Below, piece by piece: positions 8,691-17,375 of a stretch of 64,000 nt of DNA. A program made the position numbers and the translations under genes. Within the stretch, counting starts at the first letter, position 1, and every line of letters begins with the position of its first letter. Location: the NCBI GenBank assembly GCA_019186945.1, contig JABAQJ010000001.1:124001-188000 (forward strand), in the 5' to 3' direction. Source of the stretch: Gemmatimonadaceae bacterium. GTDB lineage: Bacteria; Gemmatimonadota; Gemmatimonadetes; Gemmatimonadales; Gemmatimonadaceae. The notes under the pieces were generated by a model, which saw nothing but the letters and a program-made list of their open reading frames with translations, did no database searches and had not been told where the DNA came from.

Positions 8691-9772
8691 GTGCGATCCT
8701 CCGGGGGCACGCGAGCACTGTTCGATTCCTGTTCGGCGGATCGGTCGTCGTCGTTCTCCTCGGCGTGCTGGCCGGGACAATCGCGTTAGGCGGGTTTCCC
8801 GTGGGCGCATCGCTGCAGTCGCTCGTGCGCGGCTCGATTGGCTCTCCCGATGCTCTGCTTTCGGCCACCTTCGTTCGCGCATCGCCACTGTTGCTTACGG
8901 GACTGGCTGTCGCGCTGTCATTCCGTTCTGGCGTTTTCAACATAGGAGCCGAGGGTCAACTGGTGGTTGGCGCCGCGGCAGCTACGTTCGTCGCTATCCG
9001 TGCTGAGCAGTGGCTCGACGTATGGACCGTTCCGGTCGAGCTGGCGGCTGCCGCCGCGGCAGGCATCGCTTGGGCCATCGTTCCTGCATGGCTGCGTCGG
9101 CGGTTCCGCGTGCCCGAAGTCATCACGACCATCATGATGAACTTCCTGGCCACGTTCCTTGTCTCGTATCTCGTCCGTGGTCCGCTGCAGGAGCCTACTC
9201 GCGTCTACCCGCAATCGTCGACCTTTGCCGAACTGGCTCGCATCCCCACCGTACATCCGATGGTGCGTCTCCATTGGGGATTCGTCCTGGCCATTCTTCT
9301 TGCGCTCTTCCTCGGCTGGGCGCTGCGCCATACCGCGAGCGGGTTCCGTATCATTGCCGTTGGAGTGAACCCCCGAGCGGCGGAGGAGACTGGCCGGATT
9401 GACGTCGATCGCCTGACATGGCTCGTTTTTCTGGGCAGTGGCGCATTGGCTGGCCTGGCAGGTGGAATCGAGGTCGGCGGGGTTACCTACGCCCTCTACG
9501 ACAATGTTTCGCCGGGATACGGCTATACCGCTATCGCCGTCGCGCTTCTCGCCGGCCTACAGCCAGTCATGGTGGTCCCGAGTGCCATTCTCTTCGGAGG
9601 CCTGAGCGCTGGTGCCGCCGCGATGCAGCGGGACGTCGCAGTGCCGGCGGGGTTCGTCGAGTTCGTTCAGGCGCTCATCATCCTGGCGCTGCTGGCCGCG
9701 CCGCACATCGTCGCATTCATGCAGCAGCGGCTTGCCCGCCTCCAAGCGGTGGAACAGCAAGGCGCGCGCTGA
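8687..9772 (+). CDS. Nucleoside ABC importer permease 1 (YufP-like)
   Basis: 361 residues. The start is a TTG at 8687 overlapping the TGA of the ATPase gene, showing translational coupling. Multiple membrane helices and the BPD_transp_2 signature F-R-S-G-V-F-N-I-G-A-E-G-Q (near residue 85) identify it as a nucleoside/sugar-type permease; P-E-V-I-T-T-I-M-M-N-F-L-A is the cytoplasmic coupling segment of this family. It is one half of the membrane channel together with the product of the next gene, whose ATG overlaps its stop. Confidence 0.92.
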   Translation: MSAILRGHASTVRFLFGGSVVVVLLGVLAGTIALGGFPVGASLQSLVRGSIGSPDALLSATFVRASPLLLTGLAVALSFRSGVFNIGAEGQLVVGAAAATFVAIRAEQWLDVWTVPVELAAAAAAGIAWAIVPAWLRRRFRVPEVITTIMMNFLATFLVSYLVRGPLQEPTRVYPQSSTFAELARIPTVHPMVRLHWGFVLAILLALFLGWALRHTASGFRIIAVGVNPRAAEETGRIDVDRLTWLVFLGSGALAGLAGGIEVGGVTYALYDNVSPGYGYTAIAVALLAGLQPVMVVPSAILFGGLSAGAAAMQRDVAVPAGFVEFVQALIILALLAAPHIVAFMQQRLARLQAVEQQGAR

Positions 9773-10695
9773 TGGAAACGCTTCTGACTGCGTTCCTCGC
9801 ATCCACGGTGCGCACCGCAACGCCGCTGGCGTTGGCTTCGCTCGGAGAGGGCATGTGTGAACGCGCCGGCGTCATCAATCTCGGAATGGAGGGCACGATC
9901 ATCGCGGGCGCGTTTGGCGCCGCCGTCGGAGCAGCAGCCGGAGGTACAGTCCTTGGGATCGCAGGCGGAGCGCTTGCTGGGCTGGTTGTCTCGTGTGTGT
10001 TCGGGATCTTTGCCATCTGGTTGCGGACAGACCAGATCATCACCGGAACAGCCGTCACGCTGGGCGCGTTAGGCCTCACCAGCGCATTGTACCGAGTGAC
10101 TTTCGGAACGCAGGGTGTGGCGCTCTCAATACCTACTCTCGCCCCCCTTCCCTTGCCGCTCCTCTCTTCCATCCCCGTTCTCGGGTCGGCGTTCTTCTCC
10201 CAACCGGTGCTGACATACATTGCATTCGTGCTTGCGCCAGTGTGCTCCTGGTTCCTGTTCAGAACGCGAACCGGCCTCATTTGGCGGGCGACCGGTGAGT
10301 CGCCGGAAGCAGTTCGAAGCGCAGGCGGGCGACCGGTTCAGGTGCAGCTGCTGGCGACGTCGCTGAGTGGACTTCTCGGCGGTCTGGCCGGTGCCTGCCT
10401 CGTGCTCTCGCAGGTAGGAACGTTCGCCGATGGGATGTCGGCTGGCCGCGGTTTCATCGCCATTGCCGTCGTCGCGCTGGGGCGCTGGCATCCCAGCGGT
10501 ATTCTCGCCGCGAGCCTGCTCTTTGGTGGATCCAGCGCGCTCCAGTACCTGTTTCAGGCGGCTGCGACCGCCATTCCCTATCAGGTCTTTCTTGCGCTGC
10601 CCTACATGATGGCGCTGGTGGTTCTCACGTCAGGAAGACGGGGACACGCGGCACCAGCGGCACTCGGAGGCAAGCTCGAGAATTCGCTTTCGTAG
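9772..10695 (+). CDS. Nucleoside ABC importer permease 2 (YufQ-like)
   Basis: 307 residues from the ATG overlapping the previous stop (TGATG). The frame is open upstream, but the overlap and the typical start M-E-T-L-L-T-A-F decide the start. G-E-G-M-C-E-R-A-G-V-I-N-L-G-M-E-G is the family signature at about residue 24, followed by hydrophobic helices and D-Q-I-I-T-G-T-A-V as the cytoplasmic coupling segment. It completes the importer of BMP lipoprotein, ATPase and permeases. The operon probably ends here, since the next gene is convergent with only 3 bp between stops. Confidence 0.92.
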   Translation: METLLTAFLASTVRTATPLALASLGEGMCERAGVINLGMEGTIIAGAFGAAVGAAAGGTVLGIAGGALAGLVVSCVFGIFAIWLRTDQIITGTAVTLGALGLTSALYRVTFGTQGVALSIPTLAPLPLPLLSSIPVLGSAFFSQPVLTYIAFVLAPVCSWFLFRTRTGLIWRATGESPEAVRSAGGRPVQVQLLATSLSGLLGGLAGACLVLSQVGTFADGMSAGRGFIAIAVVALGRWHPSGILAASLLFGGSSALQYLFQAAATAIPYQVFLALPYMMALVVLTSGRRGHAAPAALGGKLENSLS

Positions 10696-10698
10696 CCT

Positions 10699-11640
10699 TC
10701 AGCATCCTGCGTAAGCGCTCGTCCAACGGATGCGCCATTCACCCCCGGTAACGCGCTCGATAAGGCTGTAACGGACGCCTTCGCCCAGATCGCGTGCCAC
10801 GAGCAGTTGTATCACACCGGAAGGCGACTGAACGATAGCGAGCGTTTCCGTTGTCTCGGTCAGATCCTCGATGCCCATCCTGCGCTCGTAGTATTCCACC
10901 CGCAGCCCGCTGCGTTCGGTTGAGTCGACACGCGCGATGACGAAAAGGTGCTCCAACAGCGGCATGGCTTCCTGACTCACGGAACGCGTGACTTCGGCGA
11001 CTACCAGCGATACGCCGGTCATCCTGAACTGCGCCGCCTGCCGTACCACGAACGGCCGTCCACGGAACTCCGAAGCTGTGTCACCCGGCAGCGCGGATGC
11101 AACTCTGGCGAGTGCAACCGTCAGGACAGTCGAGTCCTTCGAGCTCAGTCCCGCCAATGAATCCATTTGCGCGACCGTGACTCCCGGGTCAATGCCCAGT
11201 GACCACTCAGCAGGCAGAGTCCCTCCCGTGTCGGACGCCAATTGCACCGTTGGCCATGTCGGACAACCATCGACCGGATCGTGCGCCATCTCGACTATCC
11301 GCGCTGTCGCGACACGTCTCCCTCCCCTCAGCAGCTGCAAGGAACCTCCTATGGAGCTCTGCATGTCAAAGCGGACCGTATCAAGGGATGACGCGTCCGT
11401 GAACGCAGGAAACACGAGGAGGGCCGACGATCCCCCTGGAGCCGGAATCGCGAATACACTTCCCAGTCGCTCATCCCAGCCAGTAAGGGCGGCGACCGGC
11501 GGAACTACCGCAGTCGGTGGCGAGTCGCCAAACGTGACCGTATCCTTGCTCTGCCGCGTCGTCTCTTGACGACAGGCCATGACAAGCAAGGTAACTGCCG
11601 CCGTTGCGGCTGCGTTTGCCCTGACTCTCACGCTATACAT
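10699..11640 (-). CDS. Predicted lipoprotein of unknown function
   Basis: 313 residues. A signal peptide ends in a lipobox L-V-M-A-C (Cys23), so it should be anchored to a membrane. The mature part is rich in Asp, Ser and Val, with no motif I recognise; a C-P-T-W pair near residue 127 and a C-terminal Cys could form a disulfide. The W-R-I-R-W-T-S-A-Y end and repeated beta-like stretches suggest an extracytoplasmic beta-sandwich. It is convergent with the nucleoside importer operon and divergent from the MFS gene at 11728. No function can be assigned. Confidence 0.7.
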   Translation of the reverse strand: MYSVRVRANAAATAAVTLLVMACRQETTRQSKDTVTFGDSPPTAVVPPVAALTGWDERLGSVFAIPAPGGSSALLVFPAFTDASSLDTVRFDMQSSIGGSLQLLRGGRRVATARIVEMAHDPVDGCPTWPTVQLASDTGGTLPAEWSLGIDPGVTVAQMDSLAGLSSKDSTVLTVALARVASALPGDTASEFRGRPFVVRQAAQFRMTGVSLVVAEVTRSVSQEAMPLLEHLFVIARVDSTERSGLRVEYYERRMGIEDLTETTETLAIVQSPSGVIQLLVARDLGEGVRYSLIERVTGGEWRIRWTSAYAGC

Positions 11641-11727
11641 GTCGCAGTCAATCTGTCGATCGGTTACGAATCGTCAATGTGTTGTGCCTGATCGGCATGC
11701 ACGCGACCTGCCGCTCCTGGTCCGTTC

Positions 11728-13128
11728 ATGACGCCCTCAGCTGAAGACCGCCGTACAGCGGCTGCGACGTCGATCGTTGCACGACTCGGACTCAGTCGGC
11801 CGGAACTTCGCGCATGGGCGATGTACGACTGGGCCATCTCATCCCTGCAGACGACCATTATGGTCGCTGTCTTCCCCGTGTTCTTCGTAAGGATCTCGGA
11901 CCTTCCCGAGAGTCGGGCAACACAGGCATTCGCAGCCGCCAATACGATCGCCGCGCTCGTTTTGGCTGTGCTCTCTCCGTTGCTCGGAGCGATCTCCGAT
12001 TTTGCAGCTGCCAAAAAGAAACTCCTCTTCGTTGCAATGCTGATCGGTGCAACGGCTACGGCTGCAATGTTCTTCATCGACCGAGGTGAGGTCGGCTTCG
12101 CAGCCACGCTATTCGTGATCGCAGTAATCGCCGGTACTGCCAGCGTCGTTTTTTACGAAGCACTCCTTCCTCACATTGCCGGTCCGGACGAAATCGATCG
12201 CGTATCAACCGCAGGCTATGCGATGGGCTACATCGGCGGTGGTGTGCTTCTCGCACTCAACCTCGCCTGGATTCAGAAGCCGGAATGGTTCGGCCTTCCG
12301 TACGGCCCAGACTTGGCGGAACAGCAGCGCACGCTTCCAACCCGACTGGCATTTGTCTCGGTGGCTGTATGGTGGAGTCTCTTCACCATCCCGTTGCTTC
12401 GTGGCGTCCGGGAACCAGCACGCACGCTCGAAGCAGATGAGGTGACCCGGCCACGGTCTGTCACGGCTCCGTTCGTCCGCCTGGCCGAGACGCTGCGCGA
12501 ACTGCGCGGATTCAAACAGGCGTTCCTGATGCTTCTTGCTTTCTTGGTCTACAACGATGGGATCCAGACGATCATCAGGATGGCGACTGCGTATGGGGCT
12601 GAAATCGGCATCCCGGACTCGGCGCTCATCGCGTCAATTCTGATCGTCCAATTCGTGGGAATCCCGTTCACTTTCCTGTTCGGTGCATTGGCAGAGCGAG
12701 TTGGGGCAAAGCACGCGATTTTTCTGGGCCTGCTCGCGTACACATTCATCAGTGTGGTCGGCTACTTCATGAAGAATGCCGTTCATTTCGTAATTCTGGC
12801 GGGGATGACCGGCATGGTCCAAGGTGGTACTCAGGCCCTCAGTCGGTCGCTCTTTGCCACCTTGATCCCGGCACACAAGTCCGGGGAGTTCTTCGGTTTC
12901 TATAGCGTCTTCGAGAAGTTCGCGAGCATTTTTGGTCCACTACTCTTCGCTGCCACGATTGCAGTGTTCGGGACCAGTCGGCACGCGATACTCTCGGTGA
13001 TCCTGTTTTTCGCAATCGGCGCCTGGTTGCTCTCGAAGGTGGATGTCGCCAAAGGGCAGCAGGACGCTCGACTCGCCGAAACCGGACTGAAAGCGCTCCC
13101 AACACCTACATCGATCGGCGCATCATGA
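11728..13128 (+). CDS. Atg22/UMF1-type MFS transporter
   Basis: 466 residues with about 12 hydrophobic helices. The early A-W-A-M-Y-D-W-A-I-S-S segment (residues 30-40) is the hallmark of the Atg22-like branch of the major facilitator superfamily, followed by V-F-P-V-F-F, S-P-L-L-G-A-I-S-D (the MFS loop 2-3 region) and, late in the protein, G-G-T-Q-A-L-S-R-S-L-F-A-T-L-I-P, also typical. Eukaryotic Atg22 exports amino acids from vacuoles; bacterial members have no settled substrate. The gene stands alone with a divergent lipoprotein gene to the left and a convergent gene to the right. Confidence 0.88.
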   Translation: MTPSAEDRRTAAATSIVARLGLSRPELRAWAMYDWAISSLQTTIMVAVFPVFFVRISDLPESRATQAFAAANTIAALVLAVLSPLLGAISDFAAAKKKLLFVAMLIGATATAAMFFIDRGEVGFAATLFVIAVIAGTASVVFYEALLPHIAGPDEIDRVSTAGYAMGYIGGGVLLALNLAWIQKPEWFGLPYGPDLAEQQRTLPTRLAFVSVAVWWSLFTIPLLRGVREPARTLEADEVTRPRSVTAPFVRLAETLRELRGFKQAFLMLLAFLVYNDGIQTIIRMATAYGAEIGIPDSALIASILIVQFVGIPFTFLFGALAERVGAKHAIFLGLLAYTFISVVGYFMKNAVHFVILAGMTGMVQGGTQALSRSLFATLIPAHKSGEFFGFYSVFEKFASIFGPLLFAATIAVFGTSRHAILSVILFFAIGAWLLSKVDVAKGQQDARLAETGLKALPTPTSIGAS

Positions 13129-13147
13129 CTTCCGAGTGGTCTTCTCT

Positions 13148-13435
13148 TCAGTGGCTGATCGGGGGAAGGAACCTGCCAACAAGATCCCAGTGCCACGCTT
13201 CCCGCCGCTCATTCGTGCGCGGGTCTTTCAGGGGCTTGTACTGAAGCAGCTCAATGGCAAGGCCCACTTCCAGACCGTATCGAATAAGGAGCACACGGTC
13301 GGCGGAAATGAGGTGGGCCATTGGTTCGCCCTTCCAGACGTGGCGGTGGAGCCAGAGACCACCCTCCAGCGCAAAGACCAGCCCGTCGCGGCGTCGCGCG
13401 AACTCTCTGTACCACAAACCCTGTTCACTGCCCAT
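13148..13435 (-). CDS. Small hypothetical protein downstream of the pilin gene
   Basis: 95 residues, Trp- and Arg-rich, with G-L-W-Y-R-E-F-A-R-R-R-D-G near the start, two further Trp in L-W-L-H-R-H-V-W-K and a Y-G-L-E-V-G-L-A-I-E-L-L segment. I do not recognise a family. Codon use on this strand is G/C-rich at third positions as in its neighbours, while the overlapping plus-strand frame (13136-13447) looks unnatural, which is why I prefer this strand. It lies 18 bp after the pilin gene and may be co-transcribed with it. Confidence 0.45.
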   Translation of the reverse strand: MGSEQGLWYREFARRRDGLVFALEGGLWLHRHVWKGEPMAHLISADRVLLIRYGLEVGLAIELLQYKPLKDPRTNERREAWHWDLVGRFLPPISH

Positions 13436-13453
13436 CCGGCTAAGTAATGGTGC

Positions 13454-13837
13454 CTACTGGCAGACGAGAAGGCCCTCAGTGGTTGCGGGGGCAAGCGGCG
13501 AGACGCCTCCCATGAACATCGCACACTGTATCGGATAGGCCAGCGGATGTGTCACGACAGCCGACCAGCCGGCAGCCGTTGCTGCACCAAAGGTCACCGT
13601 AACGCCACTCGTGAGCGTCACGTTCATGGCGGTCAGATTCGATGTGTAGGTTCCGTAGTCGTAGAAGTAAGATTCCTCCGCCGTCGCGAGGTTCCTCAGA
13701 TCGGACCGAAGGGTGGCGGCATTCGCCTTCCCCTTCGTGTTCTGAAACTTCGGGATCGCGATTGCGGCCAGAATACCGATGATTACGACCACGACTAGCA
13801 GTTCGATCAACGTAAAACCACCATGCCGCTTCTTCAT
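13454..13837 (-). CDS. Type IV pilin-like protein (PilA type)
   Basis: 127 residues from the ATG at 13837, which has a GGAAGAG ribosome site just upstream; the longer frame to 13915 adds nothing pilin-like. The leader M-K-K-R-H-G-G is followed by F-T-L-I-E-L-L-V-V-V-V-I-I-G-I-L, the prepilin peptidase site with mature Phe1 and Glu5, then I-A-I-P-K-F-Q-N. The C-terminal part carries two Cys (C-A-M-F and a near-terminal V-C-Q) likely forming the pilin disulfide loop. It should be cleaved by PilD and assembled into a type IV pilus or pseudopilus. No other pilus genes are nearby, so its machinery is elsewhere. Confidence 0.92.
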   Translation of the reverse strand: MKKRHGGFTLIELLVVVVIIGILAAIAIPKFQNTKGKANAATLRSDLRNLATAEESYFYDYGTYTSNLTAMNVTLTSGVTVTFGAATAAGWSAVVTHPLAYPIQCAMFMGGVSPLAPATTEGLLVCQ

Positions 13838-13952
13838 GAGGACTCTTCCGCTGTTCAATCGTGCGCAGAGTGGATGCAGGCCGAATTCCTTCAGCGGCCT
13901 CCATTGCAATGCCAAGGCCCGTCAGAACACGGCGCACAAGTGGTTGTGTGAC

Positions 13953-13980
13953 AATATATTACGCCGATTGAGTCTGTCTA
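13953..13980 (-). promoter_or_regulatory. Predicted sigma-70 promoter of the pilin gene
   Basis: On the minus strand a -35 TAGACA (13975-13980) and a -10 TATATT (13953-13958) are separated by 16 bp; each differs from consensus by one base. It lies about 116 bp upstream of the pilin ATG, leaving a long leader. Confidence 0.55.
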
Positions 13981-14049
13981 ACGACGGTGATCGGGATCCC
14001 TCGAATCGCGCGGGGTGGCGCACTCTGCAATGACAACCGGACCCGACTG

Positions 14050-16881
14050 CTACCGCCCGTCCTTCGTTTCGAGCCAGTTTGCGCCGACGCCGAGATCGAC
14101 CACCAGCGGCACCGAAAGCTCAGCGGCATGTTCCATTTCGTGCTTTACGAGCCCCTGGACGCGCTGTGCCTCATCCGGCGCCATCTCCAGCACCAGCTCG
14201 TCGTGGACCTGCAGGAGCATACGGGATTCCAGGCGCTCTTTTTCGATGCGCTGATCTATCCTGATCATCGCAATCTTGATCAGATCCGCCGCGGAACCCT
14301 GGATTGGGGCATTCGTTGCCACACGTTCGCCGAACGAGCGAATATTGAAGTTGCGGTCCTTCAGCTCCGGGATGTACCTGCGGCGGTGAAAGATTGTCTC
14401 CACGTAACCGTGCTCCCTGGCAAAAGCCACGCGGGAATCCAGGTACTCGCGCACACCTCGAAAGCGGTCAAAGTACGTCGCGATAAATGCGCGAGCTTCA
14501 GCCACCGGGATTTTGAGCTGGCGGGCAAGTGCGACTGGACCCTGTCCGTAAATCGTCGCAAAGTTGATTGTCTTGGCTCGGGCACGCATTTCTGACGTGA
14601 CGTCCGCAGGGCTCACGGCGAAGATGATCGCAGCCGTTTCTCGATGAATATCTCCACCGCGAGAGAAGGCATCGACGAACGCGGCGTCATGCGACAAGTG
14701 CGCAAGCACCCGCAGTTCGATTTGGGAGTAGTCCGCGGCGAGAAGCATCCACCCACTGCGCGCGACGAAGCCCCGTCGAATGTCACGCCCCAGTTCCCGC
14801 CGAATCGGGATATTCTGCAGGTTTGGATCACTCGACGACAAACGACCGGTCGCCGCTACCGTCTGGTTAAACGTGGTGTGCAGGCGCCCGTCAGTCCGAT
14901 CGACGAGCCTTGGCAGCGCATCCAGATACGTCGACTCCAGCTTGGCCAGCTCCCGGTACTCCATCAACAACACGGGAAGCGTGTGCCCCTCGTCGGCGAG
15001 TTCCTGAAGAACGGTCGCATCGGTCGACGCGCCGGTGGCAGTCCTCTTCTTGACCGGAAGATGCAGCTTCTCGAAGAGAATCGTGCGAAGCTGCTGGTTT
15101 GAGTTGATGTTGAAGCGCTCGCCAGCCACATCAAAGATTTCGCCTTCCACTCGCGCACGTTCGCGTTGAAATCGTTGCTTCAACGAACGGAACCAGTTCA
15201 GGTCGATCGCGATTCCGGTGATCTCCATACGCATGAGGACGTTGATCAGCGGAAGCTCCACGTTCTCGAACAACTCCATCAAACCGTGCTCGGCAAGCTG
15301 CATGGTCAGAGTTTCCCGAAGACGCAGCAAGGCGTCGGCCCTCCCGCAGGCGTACGGCATCACCGTTATCGGCCGCAGGAGGTCCAGGGCGACCCGATCC
15401 TTTCCTCGCCCACACAGCGCTTCCTCCGTCATCAAATTCCGATCGAGGAACTCGAGCGCCAGAAGCGTCAGATCGTGTGACCGTCGGCCGGGATCCAAGA
15501 CATAGCTCGCCAACATCGTGTCGAACTGAAGTCCATTGAGGGCGACCCCTGCACCCCGAAGGATCGCCGCGTCACGCTTCGCATCGTGTGCGACCTTCGC
15601 TATGCGCGGCTCCTCGAGCACCGCAACAAGATCCCTCATAGCGGGGTCTCGCAGTCCTGGAAGATTCTTGGGTTCGTTCTCCTTGGCGTGAGCATCCCCG
15701 GTACTTTCCCCGAGCAAGTCACCTTGCCGAGTGTGTTGAAGCCGATGGGCGAACGGAAGGTAGAACACTTCTCCTGGAACGATGGCGAGGGCAAGGCCTG
15801 CGAGTCGGGAACGTATCGGGGCCGCTTCGTCCGGACTGTCTGGTCCCGGTGCGGAGACGGTGGTCAGGGCGAACGTCGTCTGCTGCCGGAGCCGCGCAAC
15901 AAGTGACGAAAGCGATCCAACGCTGTCTACGATGGAATAGTGGGCGTGGGTTTCAGCTGACGGTACCGTCTGCACGTCGTCGAGCGTCTTGAGGAGCGTG
16001 GAAAACTCCAGCTCGACGAAAAGCTGTCGCAGTCGCGAAATATCCGGAGCCCGGACTCGGCATCGCTCCAGTTCCAGCTCGATCGGCACATTGGTCTGGA
16101 TGGTCACGAGGACTTTCGACAACAGGGCCTGCTCCGAAAACTTCTGGAGCGCCTCGCGAGGGCGCTTCTTCGGAATCTCGTTCGTGCTGGCGAGGATCGA
16201 AGTGAGATCGCCGTATTCTTCGATCAGCTCCCGGGCTGTCTTGTCGCCAACACCCGGCACACCTGGGACATTGTCTGATGAATCGCCGACGAGTGCGAGG
16301 TAGTCCGTTGTGCGCTCTGGTGGAACGCCAAGGCGTTGCATGGCGTTTTCAACGGAAACGAACTGCTCATCGACACCCGCGGGACCTCCACGGCCTGGAT
16401 TCAGGAGCCACACGCCAGGTTCGATGCATTGGTGGAAGTCCTTGTCGCCCGACACGATGACCACGTTCAGGCCGCGGCGGCGTGCCTGCTGTGCCAGGGT
16501 ACCGATTACGTCGTCAGCTTCAAACCCGTCGACTGTTACTGTGGCTATGTGATACGCTGCGAGGAGTTCCTCGATTCGTCTGAGCCCGGCATCGAAGTCC
16601 GCCTGCAGTTCCTCGGAGAGCTTCTCGCGCGTCGCCTTGTAAGCCGGCAGGATATCATGCCGAAACGAACGACCGGAATCGTGGATCCAGGCGACGTAGT
16701 CTGGACGGTGCGAAGCCGTCAACCTCATCAGAAAATTGACGACGCCCCATGCCGCCGAAGTATTCTCTCCCCGAGCCGTCGTGAGAGGACGCGACAGCAT
16801 CGCAAAGAACGCGCGATAAATCAGCGCATACCCATCGATGAGGTAGATCGCCGGGCGTGGTGGTGCTGAAGCGCTAGTCAC
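14050..16881 (-). CDS. polA: DNA polymerase I with degenerate proofreading domain
   Basis: 943 residues. The N-terminal 5'-3' nuclease has L-I-D-G-Y-A-L-I-Y-R-A-F-F and V-S-G-D-K-D-F. The C-terminal polymerase has motif A D-Y-S-Q-I-E-L-R, motif B R-A-K-T-I-N-F-A-T-I-Y-G-Q-G and motif C V-H-D-E-L-V-L-E near residue 893. The middle 3'-5' exonuclease fold is present in length, but the first acidic motif (normally D-x-E) reads F-A-L-T-T-V-S, and the third (normally Y-x3-D) is altered to Y-A-C-G-R-A-D, so proofreading is probably lost as in Thermus-type Pol I. It starts 15 bp after the cold-shock gene's terminator hairpin. Confidence 0.97.
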   Translation of the reverse strand: MTSASAPPRPAIYLIDGYALIYRAFFAMLSRPLTTARGENTSAAWGVVNFLMRLTASHRPDYVAWIHDSGRSFRHDILPAYKATREKLSEELQADFDAGLRRIEELLAAYHIATVTVDGFEADDVIGTLAQQARRRGLNVVIVSGDKDFHQCIEPGVWLLNPGRGGPAGVDEQFVSVENAMQRLGVPPERTTDYLALVGDSSDNVPGVPGVGDKTARELIEEYGDLTSILASTNEIPKKRPREALQKFSEQALLSKVLVTIQTNVPIELELERCRVRAPDISRLRQLFVELEFSTLLKTLDDVQTVPSAETHAHYSIVDSVGSLSSLVARLRQQTTFALTTVSAPGPDSPDEAAPIRSRLAGLALAIVPGEVFYLPFAHRLQHTRQGDLLGESTGDAHAKENEPKNLPGLRDPAMRDLVAVLEEPRIAKVAHDAKRDAAILRGAGVALNGLQFDTMLASYVLDPGRRSHDLTLLALEFLDRNLMTEEALCGRGKDRVALDLLRPITVMPYACGRADALLRLRETLTMQLAEHGLMELFENVELPLINVLMRMEITGIAIDLNWFRSLKQRFQRERARVEGEIFDVAGERFNINSNQQLRTILFEKLHLPVKKRTATGASTDATVLQELADEGHTLPVLLMEYRELAKLESTYLDALPRLVDRTDGRLHTTFNQTVAATGRLSSSDPNLQNIPIRRELGRDIRRGFVARSGWMLLAADYSQIELRVLAHLSHDAAFVDAFSRGGDIHRETAAIIFAVSPADVTSEMRARAKTINFATIYGQGPVALARQLKIPVAEARAFIATYFDRFRGVREYLDSRVAFAREHGYVETIFHRRRYIPELKDRNFNIRSFGERVATNAPIQGSAADLIKIAMIRIDQRIEKERLESRMLLQVHDELVLEMAPDEAQRVQGLVKHEMEHAAELSVPLVVDLGVGANWLETKDGR

Positions 16882-16895
16882 GTGGGAGTCGACGG

Positions 16896-16933
16896 AGAAA
16901 AATGAATCCGCCTGCCAATTGGCAGGCGGATTC
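16896..16933 (-). terminator. Rho-independent terminator of the cold-shock gene
   Basis: A perfect 13-bp stem (GAATCCGCCTGCC at 16904-16916 and its complement at 16921-16933) with an AATT loop is followed on the minus strand by CATTTTTCT. It separates csp from polA. Confidence 0.9.
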
Positions 16934-16956
16934 TATTCGGAACACAGCTGATCTGC

Positions 16957-17157
16957 TTAGACGCGAGTGACGTTTGCCGCGTGCAGGCCTTTCGCCCCAT
17001 TCTGGATGTCGAACTCCACGAGTTGGCCTTCTGCCAAGGTCTTGAAGCCATCCATGGTAATCGCCGAGAAATGCACGAAGACGTCTTCGCCCCCTTCCTG
17101 CTCAATGAACCCGTAGCCCTTGGCGTCGTTGAACCACTTGACCTTCCCTCTGGCCAT
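16957..17157 (-). CDS. Cold-shock domain protein (CspA family)
   Basis: 66 residues from the ATG at 17157, which has an AGGGAGG ribosome site; the longer frame to 17196 has none. [15 protein letters not shown] (RNP1) and D-V-F-V-H-F-S-A-I (RNP2) are intact, giving the five-strand OB-fold that binds single-stranded RNA or DNA. The protein is of standard size and ends in A-A-N-V-T-R-V. It has its own strong promoter (17235-17263) and its own terminator, so it is a one-gene unit, probably highly expressed. A leader of about 70 nt may carry temperature-sensitive structure as in other csp mRNAs; this is inferred. Confidence 0.96.
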   Translation of the reverse strand: MARGKVKWFNDAKGYGFIEQEGGEDVFVHFSAITMDGFKTLAEGQLVEFDIQNGAKGLHAANVTRV

Positions 17158-17234
17158 GAAAATCGCCTCCCTGCCGAGTGAAGCACACCTGCACAAACGT
17201 GGTGCGGGACAAACCGGGATGGTTCGCGGCCCAC

Positions 17235-17263
17235 TATATAGGGAACTCGAAACAGAGTGTCAA
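17235..17263 (-). promoter_or_regulatory. Strong sigma-70 promoter of the cold-shock gene
   Basis: On the minus strand a perfect -35 TTGACA (17258-17263) and a -10 TATATA (17235-17240) are separated by exactly 17 bp. It points to the csp gene with a leader of about 70 nt. Confidence 0.8.
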
Positions 17264-17375
17264 GAGAACGCCATATTCTGCAACAGGATACCTGTCAGTG
17301 CACGACCAGTTGTCTCCGTCGGACACGGTATTTTCACGGCGCCGCCCGTTCGTGACTTTTCTCACGAACGATGTC

